From contig WVZY01000077.1 of NCBI GenBank assembly GCA_011772205.1, positions 1 to 64,000 of the forward strand: a stretch of DNA of 64,000 bases, in the 5' to 3' direction. Positions 31,529 through 40,671 of the stretch are shown in pieces (position 1 is the first letter of the stretch; each line of letters opens with the position of its first letter). The notes under the pieces are model-generated. The model was not told the DNA's origin and did not search any database. It worked only from the letters and a program-made list of their open reading frames with translations. The position numbers and the translations under genes are program-made. This stretch comes from Candidatus Latescibacterota bacterium. GTDB lineage: Bacteria; Krumholzibacteriota; Krumholzibacteriia; WVZY01.

Positions 31529-34500
31529 CTACTTCAAAAGTATCATTTTCTTCGTCTGCGTGAAATTCTTCGTCACAATTCTGTAGAAGTACACGCCACT
31601 GGAGACCGGATTGCCCTCGTCGTTGCGGCCATTCCATCCCTTGGTGTATTCTCCCGCAGGCTTCTCCTCGTTCACCAGCCTCCTCACCAGCTGACCCGCC
31701 ACGTTGTAGACCTTCAAGGACACATGCGCACGCTCCTTGATCGAGTACTCTATGGTGGTAATCGGATTGAACGGGTTCGGGTAGTTCTGGGCGAGGCTGT
31801 TCGTGTACCGTGGCGTTTCGCCAATTCCCGTGGGATCCGAGGGAAATGATACCAGGTGCCGGATGATATCGACCAAATGATCGTCACGATCCGATAGCGG
31901 TGCAGGAACATCGTCGCGGATGTAGTGGAAGCTGAATCCAGAGAGTACTACGCTGACCCGGTTCCCCAGTGCGTTCAACGTGTCGAACGCCACAACGGCA
32001 CCGTCGGTGGCCAAACCTGTACCACCATAGGTCATCTCCAGACTCGTTCCTCCTGCCGGCTGAATCACATCGAAGTCATTGATCGTCGGACAGCCGCCGT
32101 AGACAACGATCGTATCTTCCTCGTCCGGCACACCATGGTCGAAGATTCCTCCATCCTCGCCAATCACCAGCGGCGACTTGCCGTGGCTGCCGGTATGATC
32201 GCCGCTGACCAGATTGTGCGAAATGAACTTGTTGATGAAGGCTGACGAGGAGGGATTGGTCAAGCCGGCCCATTCCTCGGCCATGTCATCACCGGAGAAG
32301 TAGATCCCTTCCATGGTCGGATTTGGATGCTGATCGAGGAAGAAGTCGAGCATCGCGAAATCATCCGCTTTAATATTGGAGCCATCCCCCACCGTCCCGC
32401 TGGAAAGATCTCCCGAATTCCATATGATCAGTTGGTAATTCGGGTGGAGCTGCTGTGCAACGTCTCGCACGTGATATCCTAAAGCATCTGCCGATAAAGG
32501 ACCCACAAATGCACCACGCTTATCGAATCGATCAACTAGATGATCGATCTCCAATATTTCAAACGCGGAATCAAAGTATGGCTGAGCTCCACCAGCGTTG
32601 AATTGATCGACATAGAGAATATCTCCCCCTCTCGCCGGACCTGCACCTGGGAGAATCTGCATCTCCATAGGCGCCGAGGCAGCCTCTGCGATATCCCATG
32701 TCGTACCGGATCCCTGACTCCAGTAGGTTTCCTCGCCCAATGTGTTCTCAGCACCAAAGAAGTAGTACAGCGTATCGCCGTTTGTAAAGAGGTGGTCGTT
32801 TACATCGATACAGAATCCGTTAACGCGGATGGATACGCACGAACCATTGGACCTGGTACAAGCCGTATCGCAACGGAATTGATACCATTTCGTGCCGCTA
32901 ATGACCGTTGAATCGACCAGAGGCCAGCGGAAGCCGTCTTCTTCCAGCATATCCCCCATTTTCCCTGGCTGGCTCGGTGGATCGATTGAAAGGTAGCAGT
33001 AGACGGCCGAGCCAAATCCGCTTTTCGGATCGGGCTCCTTGAGACCGGCGTCCGGATCGTAGCAAGTTACAACCGCTGAATCGCCAGGTATAATGTTTGG
33101 GTCACTATAGGCTATATCGTGCGCCGCATCGATACGACCTGTTCCTAAAGATGTCCCATTCTCGGGGAACGTATCCTGGAAAAGGTCTAAGTCACGGGCA
33201 CTCCACTGGGGGCCGTTCGTCGAAATACGCCGGATCTCGACATTATCGAACAGCGGCGAATGGCTGTGGCAGGGATCGAGAGAACCGTCAAAAAACCATT
33301 GCATATCCACAACGCCCAACGCAATCTGTATGTGAGAAGCGCCCGGATCGATATATTCACCTAAGGTGTAGGTGCTTCTGGACCAATCCTTGCGGGGACC
33401 ATAGTAGATTCCAGATCCCTGGTCTTTCCACTGACCGGGACATCCATCTTTCCAGGATCGAACGTCCCATGTGTAATAGACGTAGAGGCCTGGCAGATCC
33501 CGGTACACATCGAACGATAACTCGATTGTCGATCCAACTCCGGCCAGAGCAACCGGTGGTGACCAGATCGAATTAGTGATGTATTGGTCATACTCGTTCT
33601 TTTTTGGAACCGCAATCTGTTCGGGGTGGCCGCCACAAGCGTAGGTTTCAGTAGATCCCATGATAAACGCCCACATGCAGCTGTAATTCCAATGGCAGGG
33701 ATCTTCCTGCAGCAACGCTGAGCCTGGAAAGAGACCGGCAAAATCCCCGTACCCTGACTTTACGCAGCATTCCCAGTCGCCGTCCGTGGTGGCCAGATCG
33801 CCAGGGGACTCATCCTCGAAATCCTCGAAGTCATAAGTAGTGAGAGCCGTCTGTACGGTAATGCTGTCAACCAGTACGGCCCCGTCCGTGTTCAAGAAGC
33901 CGTCTTGATCTGAATACGCACCATCGGATCCGAAGTGGAAACGGATTTTTACGAAACCATCGTGTCCAGCAGGGATGGCGTCGGTCCGCAGCTGTTTGCT
34001 CCCAGTACCGTCGAATGTCGCGATGTTAACCCAATCATCACTGGCGATATCATCAATGTTTTCTATGGAGTCGCACGAGGTATTCGTCGCATATTCGAGG
34101 TATGTTTGGTCAAATCCCCCTTCAGAATCCCACGCGATGAGATAGCTGATAGCAATCGCCTCAGTATCCGGCACCTCAATACACTTGAAGCACCACCCTT
34201 GATCCCAGTCGTTTCCATACCCAGGCAGTGCGGCGTAGACACATAAGACAGGATCTGCGGTATCCGGCCGCGCGCCGCACCAGGCCGATTGGTCGCCTTC
34301 CAAAGGCACTAGGAGGCCGAAGTCCCCTCCGTCAAGACCTGTAAAATCATCGACATGGAAGTAGCAGCCAAGTGCTGCTGTCCAGTCTTGACCGGTCCAA
34401 CCTTCGTTCGTACAAAACACACCTCCCACATCAAATGTCCAGGAGCCAAGGATGACCGTGTCCGCCTGTAAGTATGACCTGAGTCCCTGCTCTTCCAAAG

Positions 34501-34651
34501 GACGATCCAAATCCAGGACGCTTAAAGGCTCTGGCTGTATTTCCCAGTTGGCTGGATTTCGCTCTTGAGAGACTTTGCGCGCAGATAGAAGCGATGCTAG
34601 CAAAGAGATCATCACCAAAGCGAACAACGTTTTTCTCGTGAAGGCGCTCAT
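31529..34651 (-). CDS. Giant exported surface protein, paralogue 2, with FlgD-like C-terminus
   Basis: Encodes 1,040 residues; AAGGAGG lies upstream of the ATG. Signal peptide residues 1-24. Same order as its paralogues: two beta-sandwich-like modules ('GCYFHVDDFTGLDGGDFGLLVP', 'DFEDFEDESPGDLATTDGDWEC'), the 'WSARDLDLFQDTFPENG' domain, a Rossmann-like domain ('DILYVDQFNAGGAQPYFDSAF', 'LIIWNSGDL', 'EGIYFSGDDM') and the FlgD-like tail ending KKMILLK. It has more cysteines than paralogue 1, in conserved pairs such as 'QGWCFKCIEV' and 'WECCVKSG', which suggests disulfides after export. Closest to paralogue 3, especially in the N-terminal half. Confidence 0.88.
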   Translation of the reverse strand: MSAFTRKTLFALVMISLLASLLSARKVSQERNPANWEIQPEPLSVLDLDRPLEEQGLRSYLQADTVILGSWTFDVGGVFCTNEGWTGQDWTAALGCYFHVDDFTGLDGGDFGLLVPLEGDQSAWCGARPDTADPVLCVYAALPGYGNDWDQGWCFKCIEVPDTEAIAISYLIAWDSEGGFDQTYLEYATNTSCDSIENIDDIASDDWVNIATFDGTGSKQLRTDAIPAGHDGFVKIRFHFGSDGAYSDQDGFLNTDGAVLVDSITVQTALTTYDFEDFEDESPGDLATTDGDWECCVKSGYGDFAGLFPGSALLQEDPCHWNYSCMWAFIMGSTETYACGGHPEQIAVPKKNEYDQYITNSIWSPPVALAGVGSTIELSFDVYRDLPGLYVYYTWDVRSWKDGCPGQWKDQGSGIYYGPRKDWSRSTYTLGEYIDPGASHIQIALGVVDMQWFFDGSLDPCHSHSPLFDNVEIRRISTNGPQWSARDLDLFQDTFPENGTSLGTGRIDAAHDIAYSDPNIIPGDSAVVTCYDPDAGLKEPDPKSGFGSAVYCYLSIDPPSQPGKMGDMLEEDGFRWPLVDSTVISGTKWYQFRCDTACTRSNGSCVSIRVNGFCIDVNDHLFTNGDTLYYFFGAENTLGEETYWSQGSGTTWDIAEAASAPMEMQILPGAGPARGGDILYVDQFNAGGAQPYFDSAFEILEIDHLVDRFDKRGAFVGPLSADALGYHVRDVAQQLHPNYQLIIWNSGDLSSGTVGDGSNIKADDFAMLDFFLDQHPNPTMEGIYFSGDDMAEEWAGLTNPSSSAFINKFISHNLVSGDHTGSHGKSPLVIGEDGGIFDHGVPDEEDTIVVYGGCPTINDFDVIQPAGGTSLEMTYGGTGLATDGAVVAFDTLNALGNRVSVVLSGFSFHYIRDDVPAPLSDRDDHLVDIIRHLVSFPSDPTGIGETPRYTNSLAQNYPNPFNPITTIEYSIKERAHVSLKVYNVAGQLVRRLVNEEKPAGEYTKGWNGRNDEGNPVSSGVYFYRIVTKNFTQTKKMILLK

Positions 34652-35067
34652 TTCCCGACCTCCTTCAAGAAATGATTGTGATGATAATGAAATAAGGGAT
34701 AGAAGAGGAAGAATTCTTGTAGCGGGCTTCTTTGAAGATTAAAGATCTCCACAAGCCGTTCCGGATCACGGGACAGGATCCAAATAGGACTGGGCTTGTG
34801 GGTCACGCAACGAAACAAGACCGCCGCCCCCGTTCAATAATTGAACTATTTTTTGTATCATATAATTCCGCAAAATTCAATCATATAAGACGCTAAATTC
34901 TTGGCTCGTCCTGCCCTGCAGTCATCTTATTAAATCAGAAACTTACTCGATCCTAACTGCTTACCACGTAGGCGATTTCCTGCATCCCATGCATTCAATC
35001 ATCAAAAAAACGTGGGCCTGTGAGTCAATCACCGGCCCTGGTTCCATCCCTCGATTCGAATCCATTC
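34652..35067. other. Intergenic region between paralogues 2 and 3
   Basis: No supported gene. It contains the ribosome-binding site of paralogue 2, an AT-rich tract near 34845-34900 and a perfect palindrome at 34832-34846. No promoter could be fixed with confidence. Confidence 0.45.
34832..34846. promoter_or_regulatory. Perfect palindrome, possible operator
   Basis: GTTCAAT-A-ATTGAAC, seven-base arms around one base, about 185 bases upstream of paralogue 2 and beside an AT-rich tract. The symmetry suits a dimeric regulator. The one-base centre makes a terminator unlikely. Confidence 0.35.
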
Positions 35068-38000
35068 TTACTTCAAAAGTATCATCTTCTTCGTCTGCGT
35101 GAAGTTCTTTGACACAATTCTGTAGAAGTACACGCCGCTGGAAACGGATTCACCCGCATCACTGCGGCCATTCCATCCCTTGGTGTATTCTCCAGCAGGC
35201 TTCTCCTCGTTCACCAGCGTCCTCACCAGCTGACCCGCCACGTTGTAGACATTCAAGGACACATGCGCGCGCTCCCTGATCGAGTACTTGATCGTCGTAC
35301 TCGGATTGAACGGGTTCGGGTAGTTCTGGGCGAGATCGTTCGTGTAGTGCGGTGTATCGCCTGCTCCAGTTACATCGGGAAGAGTATGCCTGAGAAAATG
35401 GAGAATGTCCCTCAAATGATCAATGCGATCTTTTACTCCCAAAGGAAGCCCATTATCTCGAATGCAGTGGTAGCTGAATCCGGAAAGCACCACCCCGATA
35501 GGATTCTCGAGCGCGTTCGTCGTTTCATATGACACCACGGCACCGTCGGTTGGATCATTCGTGCCGCTGTACGTCATTTCGAGATTTGCGCCGCCTAACG
35601 GCTCGATCATGTCGAAATCATTGATGATCGGGCAGCCGCCATAGGCAACGATCGAGTCGACACCCCAATAATAAGTGTCGAAGATCCCGCCAACCGTGCC
35701 CGCCACCAGCGGCGACACGTCATGGTTTACCGTATGGTCGCCCGTGACTAGGTTGTGCGGGATGAATTTGTCGATGAATTGAGTCGAAGAAATCCCCGTC
35801 AATTCCACCCACTCCTCGGCCATGTCATCACCGGAAAAGTATATTCCAGCACCTATTGTGTTTGGATGCTGATCGAGGAAGAAGTCGAGCATCGCGAAGT
35901 CGTCCGTTTCGTTCGCGCTCCCATCGCCTACCGTTCCATGGGCTAGGTCCCCCGAGTTCCAAATGATCGTTCTATAAAACGGATGCAGTTGGTTCCCGAT
36001 GTTGACGACACGGCCGGCAAGCCCGTTCCCAGCCAGCGAGGATGGTCCCCGCTTATCGAAACGGTCGACCTGCTCCCAAATCCCTGATTCCATGAGCGCC
36101 GTGTCGAAAAACGGCTGAGCTCCTCTCCCACTGAAGTTGTCGACGTAAAGGATGGTCCCGCCTCTCGCCGGACCAGCACCCGGCAGAATCTGCGTCTCCA
36201 TTGGTGCGGCGCAAGCTTCATTGATGTTGGCACCAATCCCGGAGCCCTCGCTCCAGTACGTCGTGTTCGCACCCGCATCGGTAGCACCAAAGAAGAACCA
36301 TAGAGTGTCCCCATTGGTGAAGAAGTGGTCGTTGACATCGATGCAAAACCGGTCGTAGACCGCTCCCATCCGTGGGCCGGAGCGCCCAGAAAAGACCGTA
36401 TCGCATCGGAACACATACCACTTCCGCCCATCGCAAATGACCGAATCCACTACCGGCCAGCGGAAGCCATCCTCCACTATTTTATCGAGCGGCATCGGTT
36501 TGCTACGAGGATCGCGGCAAAGATAGAAGTAGACGGCAGGTCCGAATCCGGTATAACCATCGATCCCAATGCCCAACTCTGGCTCGCTCACCATCACAAT
36601 TGCCGAGTCACCAGGAACATTGCTCCCGTCAAGATACTGTGTAATATCGATCGCCGCATCAACTCGCCCCGTTCCAACGGCCTGTCCATTTTCAGGGAAC
36701 GTGTCATTGAAAAGATCGATGTCCCGGACGCTCCACTGCGGGCCGACTGTGGAGATGCGCCGGATGATGACGTTATCAAAGAGTGGAGAATGACTGTGAC
36801 ACTCCCCTGGCGAACTAGAACTGCACCATAAAGGACACATATCGATAACACCAAGTTGGACCTGAAGGTGTGAAGCCCCGGGCGCAACCAGATCTCCCAC
36901 CCAGTTAACGGATGTCGCCCAATCCTTATGTGACCCATAATAAACGAAGCCCCGACCCTTCCAATGACTCGGACAATCATCGACGATGGACCGAATATGC
37001 CATGTATAGTAGATTAAGCTTGGAATGGGGAGATCTCGATAAACATCGAACACAAATTCAAAGTGGGATCCGGTACCAGTGATGGCCACCAATGGGGAGC
37101 GGATGGCGTTGTTTATGTACTGACCCTGTTCGTTCCCTTTCGGGACTGCCAGCTGCGCTGGAAATCCGCCGCACGCATATGATTCCGTGGAACCGTTGAC
37201 GAACGCCCACATGCACGTGAGATTCAACTTGCAGGGGTCTTCTTGGACCAGAGTAATTCCCGGGAAAAGACCGGCAAAATCGCCAAAGCCGGACATTATA
37301 CAGCATTCCCAGTCGCCATCCGTCGTGATGAGATCACCTGGAGATTCATCTTCAAAATCTTCGAAATCATAGACGGTCAGCGCAGTTCGAACGGTGATAC
37401 TGTCAACAATCACCGCACCATCTGTGTCCCACAAACCATCCTCGTCGGACCAGGCAGCATCGGACCTGAAACGGAATCGAATCTTCACATGACCCTCATG
37501 TCCTGCAGGGATGGTGCCGATCCTCAATTGTTTGCCCCCAACATCGTCGAAGGTCGCTAGGTTGACCCAATCATCGCCAAGGATATCATCTATGTTCTGC
37601 AAGGAGTCACATGTGCTCTTTGTCGCATACTCGAGGTATGTGCAGTCAAATCCCGGTTCAGAATCCCAGGCGATGAGATAGCTGATGGCAATCGCCTCGG
37701 TATCCGGAACATCGATGCACTTGAAACACCAACCCTGATCCCATGCATTTCCATATCCCGGAAGCTTGGCGTAACCACACAGGATCATGCTTGCCGTATC
37801 CGGTCGAGCTCCGCACCAGACTGATTGGTTGCCCTCAAGAGGAACTAAGTTACCGTAATCACCGCCGCCCAGACCAGCGAAGTCGTCGACATGAAAATAG
37901 CAACCGGATTGCTCCGTAAGATCATGCGTCGTCCAGCCTTGAGCATCGCACACAAGACCTGAATCGAACGTCCAATAGGCTAACACAAGCGTGTCCGCCA

Positions 38001-38181
38001 GAGCGGCAGATCGAGGAACCAGCACACCCGAGTGGTAATCCATATCGAGGGGGGTGGAATTATCGAGCCGCATTTTGGCACGCCCCGAGTTCGGACCTAC
38101 TGATGCCTCCCTCGCCATCGCCGACGCTATCGATACGGCAATGACGATCATCATCCCGAACATGAAAGCTCTTTTCTTCAT
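35068..38181 (-). CDS. Giant exported surface protein, paralogue 3, with FlgD-like C-terminus
   Basis: Encodes 1,037 residues; GGGAGGGC lies before the ATG. Signal peptide residues 1-23 (ends ASAMA). The modules match the other two: 'VLAYWTFDSG...GWTTHDL', 'GCYFHVDDFAGLGGGDYGNLVP', 'WSVRDIDLFNDTFPENG', 'FCIDVNDHFFTNGDTLWFF', 'TILYVDNFSGRGAQPFFDTAL', 'IIWNSGDLAHGTVGDG', 'AGIYFSGDDMAEEW'. The FlgD-like tail (about 955-1037) ends KKMILLK. The N-terminal half is closer to paralogue 2, while the 'RDPRSKPMPLDKIVED' part is closer to paralogue 1, a mosaic pattern. A strong promoter lies at 38403-38431. Confidence 0.88.
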   Translation of the reverse strand: MKKRAFMFGMMIVIAVSIASAMAREASVGPNSGRAKMRLDNSTPLDMDYHSGVLVPRSAALADTLVLAYWTFDSGLVCDAQGWTTHDLTEQSGCYFHVDDFAGLGGGDYGNLVPLEGNQSVWCGARPDTASMILCGYAKLPGYGNAWDQGWCFKCIDVPDTEAIAISYLIAWDSEPGFDCTYLEYATKSTCDSLQNIDDILGDDWVNLATFDDVGGKQLRIGTIPAGHEGHVKIRFRFRSDAAWSDEDGLWDTDGAVIVDSITVRTALTVYDFEDFEDESPGDLITTDGDWECCIMSGFGDFAGLFPGITLVQEDPCKLNLTCMWAFVNGSTESYACGGFPAQLAVPKGNEQGQYINNAIRSPLVAITGTGSHFEFVFDVYRDLPIPSLIYYTWHIRSIVDDCPSHWKGRGFVYYGSHKDWATSVNWVGDLVAPGASHLQVQLGVIDMCPLWCSSSSPGECHSHSPLFDNVIIRRISTVGPQWSVRDIDLFNDTFPENGQAVGTGRVDAAIDITQYLDGSNVPGDSAIVMVSEPELGIGIDGYTGFGPAVYFYLCRDPRSKPMPLDKIVEDGFRWPVVDSVICDGRKWYVFRCDTVFSGRSGPRMGAVYDRFCIDVNDHFFTNGDTLWFFFGATDAGANTTYWSEGSGIGANINEACAAPMETQILPGAGPARGGTILYVDNFSGRGAQPFFDTALMESGIWEQVDRFDKRGPSSLAGNGLAGRVVNIGNQLHPFYRTIIWNSGDLAHGTVGDGSANETDDFAMLDFFLDQHPNTIGAGIYFSGDDMAEEWVELTGISSTQFIDKFIPHNLVTGDHTVNHDVSPLVAGTVGGIFDTYYWGVDSIVAYGGCPIINDFDMIEPLGGANLEMTYSGTNDPTDGAVVSYETTNALENPIGVVLSGFSYHCIRDNGLPLGVKDRIDHLRDILHFLRHTLPDVTGAGDTPHYTNDLAQNYPNPFNPSTTIKYSIRERAHVSLNVYNVAGQLVRTLVNEEKPAGEYTKGWNGRSDAGESVSSGVYFYRIVSKNFTQTKKMILLK

Positions 38182-38402
38182 GCCATGCCCTCCCTGCTTA
38201 AGTGAGCAAAAAATGAAGATAACAATAGGTCGGCTGCGAAGGAATACCGCTTAGATAGAGCGGTCTTAGCGAGAATAAGAAAAGCGGACATAGGACCCCT
38301 ATTCGTAGGAGCAAGTGGGAATGCTCACAAATACGGACGGTAGGTTATTCGGCTTGCGCGGACGAATATGACCCTTGCCACAGCTTTCATATTGAGGTGT
38401 TT

Positions 38403-38431
38403 ATTATACCATAAATTTTAAGGACTTACAA
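38403..38431 (-). promoter_or_regulatory. Promoter of paralogue 3
   Basis: On the minus strand TTGTAA (38426-38431), a 17-base spacer ending TTATGG, and a consensus TATAAT (38403-38408). The gene starts at 38181, so the leader is unusually long for a simple transcript. Confidence 0.6.
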
Positions 38432-38510
38432 GTATAAGATCAACTCAACGGGGGGAAGCTCCAAAAGCAGAATCGATGAAAGAAGGCAGAAAAATGAAGA
38501 ATAACAACCT

Positions 38511-38540
38511 CCATAAAGAAAAGCGTTCGCAATCGAACGC
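38511..38540 (-). terminator. Terminator after the lipoprotein gene
   Basis: On the minus strand GCGTTCG-ATTG-CGAACGC is followed by TTTTCTTTATGG. It closes the conserved ribosomal-protein cluster about 75 bases after the lipoprotein stop. Confidence 0.75.
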
Positions 38541-38612
38541 CACAAGCCTTGAAAACGATTGAGGGGGGAAATATGCTGCGATTTAAATTATAATCAGCTA
38601 TGTCAGTGGATC

Positions 38613-39197
38613 TTAGTCCTCCCACCTGGTGATCTTGTCGTTTACCACATAAATATATTTGCTTCGGTTCCCTACTTTGTAGATCCATTGTTCCTCTTTA
38701 TGCCCGCCAATTTCATAGGATTTGATCTCTGTGGGGATGCCCCACGATTCCAAGGCCGCTTCGGCGTCCATGCCTATGAACACTTCGTGGTTTCGTATTG
38801 CACGTCCCGTCTTCTTCCCCCATTTCCTGATATATTCCACCTGGCGGAGCATCGGATCCTTGAACCAGAAGATATCGGCTAATCTGCTCTCAATCTTCTC
38901 GACAGTTAGCGGCCTTTCAACTTCGAGTCCGTGCACAATTTTTTTTCTCTTCGGACCCTTAACAGTAACGGATCCATTCATGTGGAAGTCCAGGTCGATG
39001 ATTTCCACTTTTGTATCCCTTTGCACGATACCGTGCTGGCTGAGATCTTCGAGTATGATGCGGGTCCAGGCCTTTTTATTTTTGTACTTCTTGATCAGTG
39101 CTTCCTGCTTCTCTATCGGAATATCCTTGATGATCGCATGCTTGACCGATGAGCAGCTGAAAAGAACCAATATGAGAGGTAGAATCAACTTCTTCAT
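38613..39197 (-). CDS. Lipoprotein with a BamE-like C-terminal fold
   Basis: Encodes 194 residues from the third possible start, ATG 39197, which sits five bases after AAGGAG. KKLILPLILVLFSCSS is a lipoprotein signal (LFSC lipobox). The middle is basic ('KRKKIVHGLEVERPLTVEKIESRLADIFWFKDP'). The C-terminal 60 residues ('EVFIGMDAEAALESWGIP', 'KEEQWIYKVGNRSKYIYVVNDKITRWED') have the order of the SmpA/BamE small domain; that resemblance is from memory. It follows the yraN gene on the same strand and ends at a terminator. Confidence 0.75.
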   Translation of the reverse strand: MKKLILPLILVLFSCSSVKHAIIKDIPIEKQEALIKKYKNKKAWTRIILEDLSQHGIVQRDTKVEIIDLDFHMNGSVTVKGPKRKKIVHGLEVERPLTVEKIESRLADIFWFKDPMLRQVEYIRKWGKKTGRAIRNHEVFIGMDAEAALESWGIPTEIKSYEIGGHKEEQWIYKVGNRSKYIYVVNDKITRWED

Positions 39198-39257
39198 CAT
39201 CACTCCTTTGACGCCGGATGGAACTTTTTGGATGAGTCTGGTGGGGTCCCGATATTT

Positions 39258-39620
39258 TCAACTCACGCCCTCGATATGCGTCACCAGCATTTCTCTCTCG
39301 TCTTCTGCAAAATCGACGACGACGAGATCGATCCTAGGTGTGAGGGCTTTGCAAGCGGCGCTCAAAAGGCCTTGTAACGCGGTTCGGATCCTCTCGAGCT
39401 TCCTCGCATCCACCGCTTCAGCCGCTGCTCCGAAACGGCTGCCTCGACGGAGCTTCACTTCCACGGCAACAAGTATACAGCCCTTCTTTACGAGCAGGTC
39501 GATTTCTCTGCCGGCATAGCGGTAGTTTCTTTTTACGAGCTGATAGCCTTTTATTTTCAAAAACGCTTCGGCGATTCGCTCACCGAGCTCGCCGATCTGT
39601 CGGGTGCTCGCCACATCCAC
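39258..39620 (-). CDS. YraN (UPF0102) endonuclease-fold protein
   Basis: Encodes 120 residues. Conserved family elements are visible: 'GELGERIAEAFLKIKGYQLVKRNYR', 'GREIDLLVKKGCILVAVEVKLRRG' (the Asp and the ExK of a restriction-endonuclease-like site) and 'AVDARKLERIRTAL'. It lies 29 bases after rnhB, the usual neighbour of this family. The function is not established experimentally in most bacteria. Confidence 0.92.
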   Translation of the reverse strand: MDVASTRQIGELGERIAEAFLKIKGYQLVKRNYRYAGREIDLLVKKGCILVAVEVKLRRGSRFGAAAEAVDARKLERIRTALQGLLSAACKALTPRIDLVVVDFAEDEREMLVTHIEGVS

Positions 39621-39649
39621 ATCCTCCCATCTTCAACCCCATTACATTT

Positions 39650-40351
39650 TTAAAACATCTTGTCTATTTTTTCAATCCCTTTCACTCGGAAGGTTTTCCT
39701 GTGCTCCGGAACGGTCCCATGTTTGGTGATGGCTTCCAGGTGCTCCTTCGTACCGTATCCCTTATTGCGAGTGAAGTTGTAGACCGGATACCGCTTGTGA
39801 AGCCTCCTCATCATCCGATCCCTGGTGACTTTCGCTACGATTGACGCTGCTGCGATCGCCATGCTCTTCCCATCCCCCCCGGGAATTGCAATTACCATGC
39901 GGGGGACATTGATTCTGTCGCGCCCATCGATCAGTATCACGTCGGGCGTGACTTCCAGCCTCTCCACGGCCTTCGCCATGGCGAACAACGTGGCGTTCAG
40001 GATGTTGTACCTATCGATCCGCCGCGGAGTTCCGATTGCAACTCCGATGGAAATTGCCCGATCGAGAATTTCGAAGTAAAGTGCTTCCCGATCTTTCTCC
40101 CCGATCTTTTTCGAATCGTTCACGCCGTCAAGCCCGGATGAGGAAGGCAACACAACAGCAGCGGCAACAACCGGTCCCGCCAGCGCTCCCCGCCCGGCCT
40201 CATCAACGCCAGCCAAATGTCTGACCCCGCGCATCATATAGCGCCTATCGAAGGCCTCGAGCCTTCGGCCGCCGACGAGCAGCGCGATCTTCCTCGCAAC
40301 GCTATTGCTTCCTCGGCGTTTTTCTTTCTGAGATTCTGGCCGCTTTTCCAA
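39650..40351 (-). CDS. rnhB: Ribonuclease HII
   Basis: Encodes 233 residues. The catalytic acidic residues are in '[19 protein letters not shown]' (Asp and Glu), '[10 protein letters not shown]' and '[11 protein letters not shown]'. It removes RNA from RNA-DNA hybrids. The N-terminal extension of about 45 basic residues comes from a TTG start at 40351 with AAGGA six bases upstream; this start lies inside rplS, so the genes overlap by 50 bases. No other ATG, GTG or TTG occurs in frame before the conserved core except the Met pair at YMMRG. Confidence 0.94.
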   Translation of the reverse strand: MEKRPESQKEKRRGSNSVARKIALLVGGRRLEAFDRRYMMRGVRHLAGVDEAGRGALAGPVVAAAVVLPSSSGLDGVNDSKKIGEKDREALYFEILDRAISIGVAIGTPRRIDRYNILNATLFAMAKAVERLEVTPDVILIDGRDRINVPRMVIAIPGGDGKSMAIAAASIVAKVTRDRMMRRLHKRYPVYNFTRNKGYGTKEHLEAITKHGTVPEHRKTFRVKGIEKIDKMF

Positions 40352-40658
40352 CCAGGTTCCTTAGATAGTACAGCTTGGCGCGTCGAACTCTTCCTCTCTT
40401 GACAACTTTGATTGATTTAATGTTCGGCGAATGGAGAGGGAAAATCCGTTCGACGCCGATACCGGAACTGATTTTACGGACGGTAAACGTTTCACCGGCC
40501 CCGCCACCCCGGCGCTGGATCACTACGCCCTGGAACGCTTGCTCCCTCTCTTTGTTTCCTTCGACAACGCGGACCATCACACGGACCGTGTCGCCTACAT
40601 CAAATTCAAATGGGCGGCCCTTGAGCATTTTTCTCTCGATACTTTCGATCGCGTGCAT
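40302..40658 (-). CDS. rplS: 50S ribosomal protein L19
   Basis: Encodes 118 residues, the normal size. '[26 protein letters not shown]', '[23 protein letters not shown]' and '[19 protein letters not shown]' are standard L19 blocks. It follows trmD by 13 bases in the conventional rpsP-rimM-trmD-rplS order. Confidence 0.98.
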   Translation of the reverse strand: MHAIESIERKMLKGRPFEFDVGDTVRVMVRVVEGNKEREQAFQGVVIQRRGGGAGETFTVRKISSGIGVERIFPLHSPNIKSIKVVKRGRVRRAKLYYLRNLVGKAARISERKTPRKQ

Positions 40659-40671
40659 TCTGTGTTCCTCC

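Larger units (their letters stand above)
38182..38612. other. Intergenic region upstream of paralogue 3
   Basis: No supported gene. It contains the promoter of paralogue 3 (38403-38431), a leader of about 215 bases and, on the right, the terminator of the lipoprotein gene (38511-38540). Confidence 0.55.
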
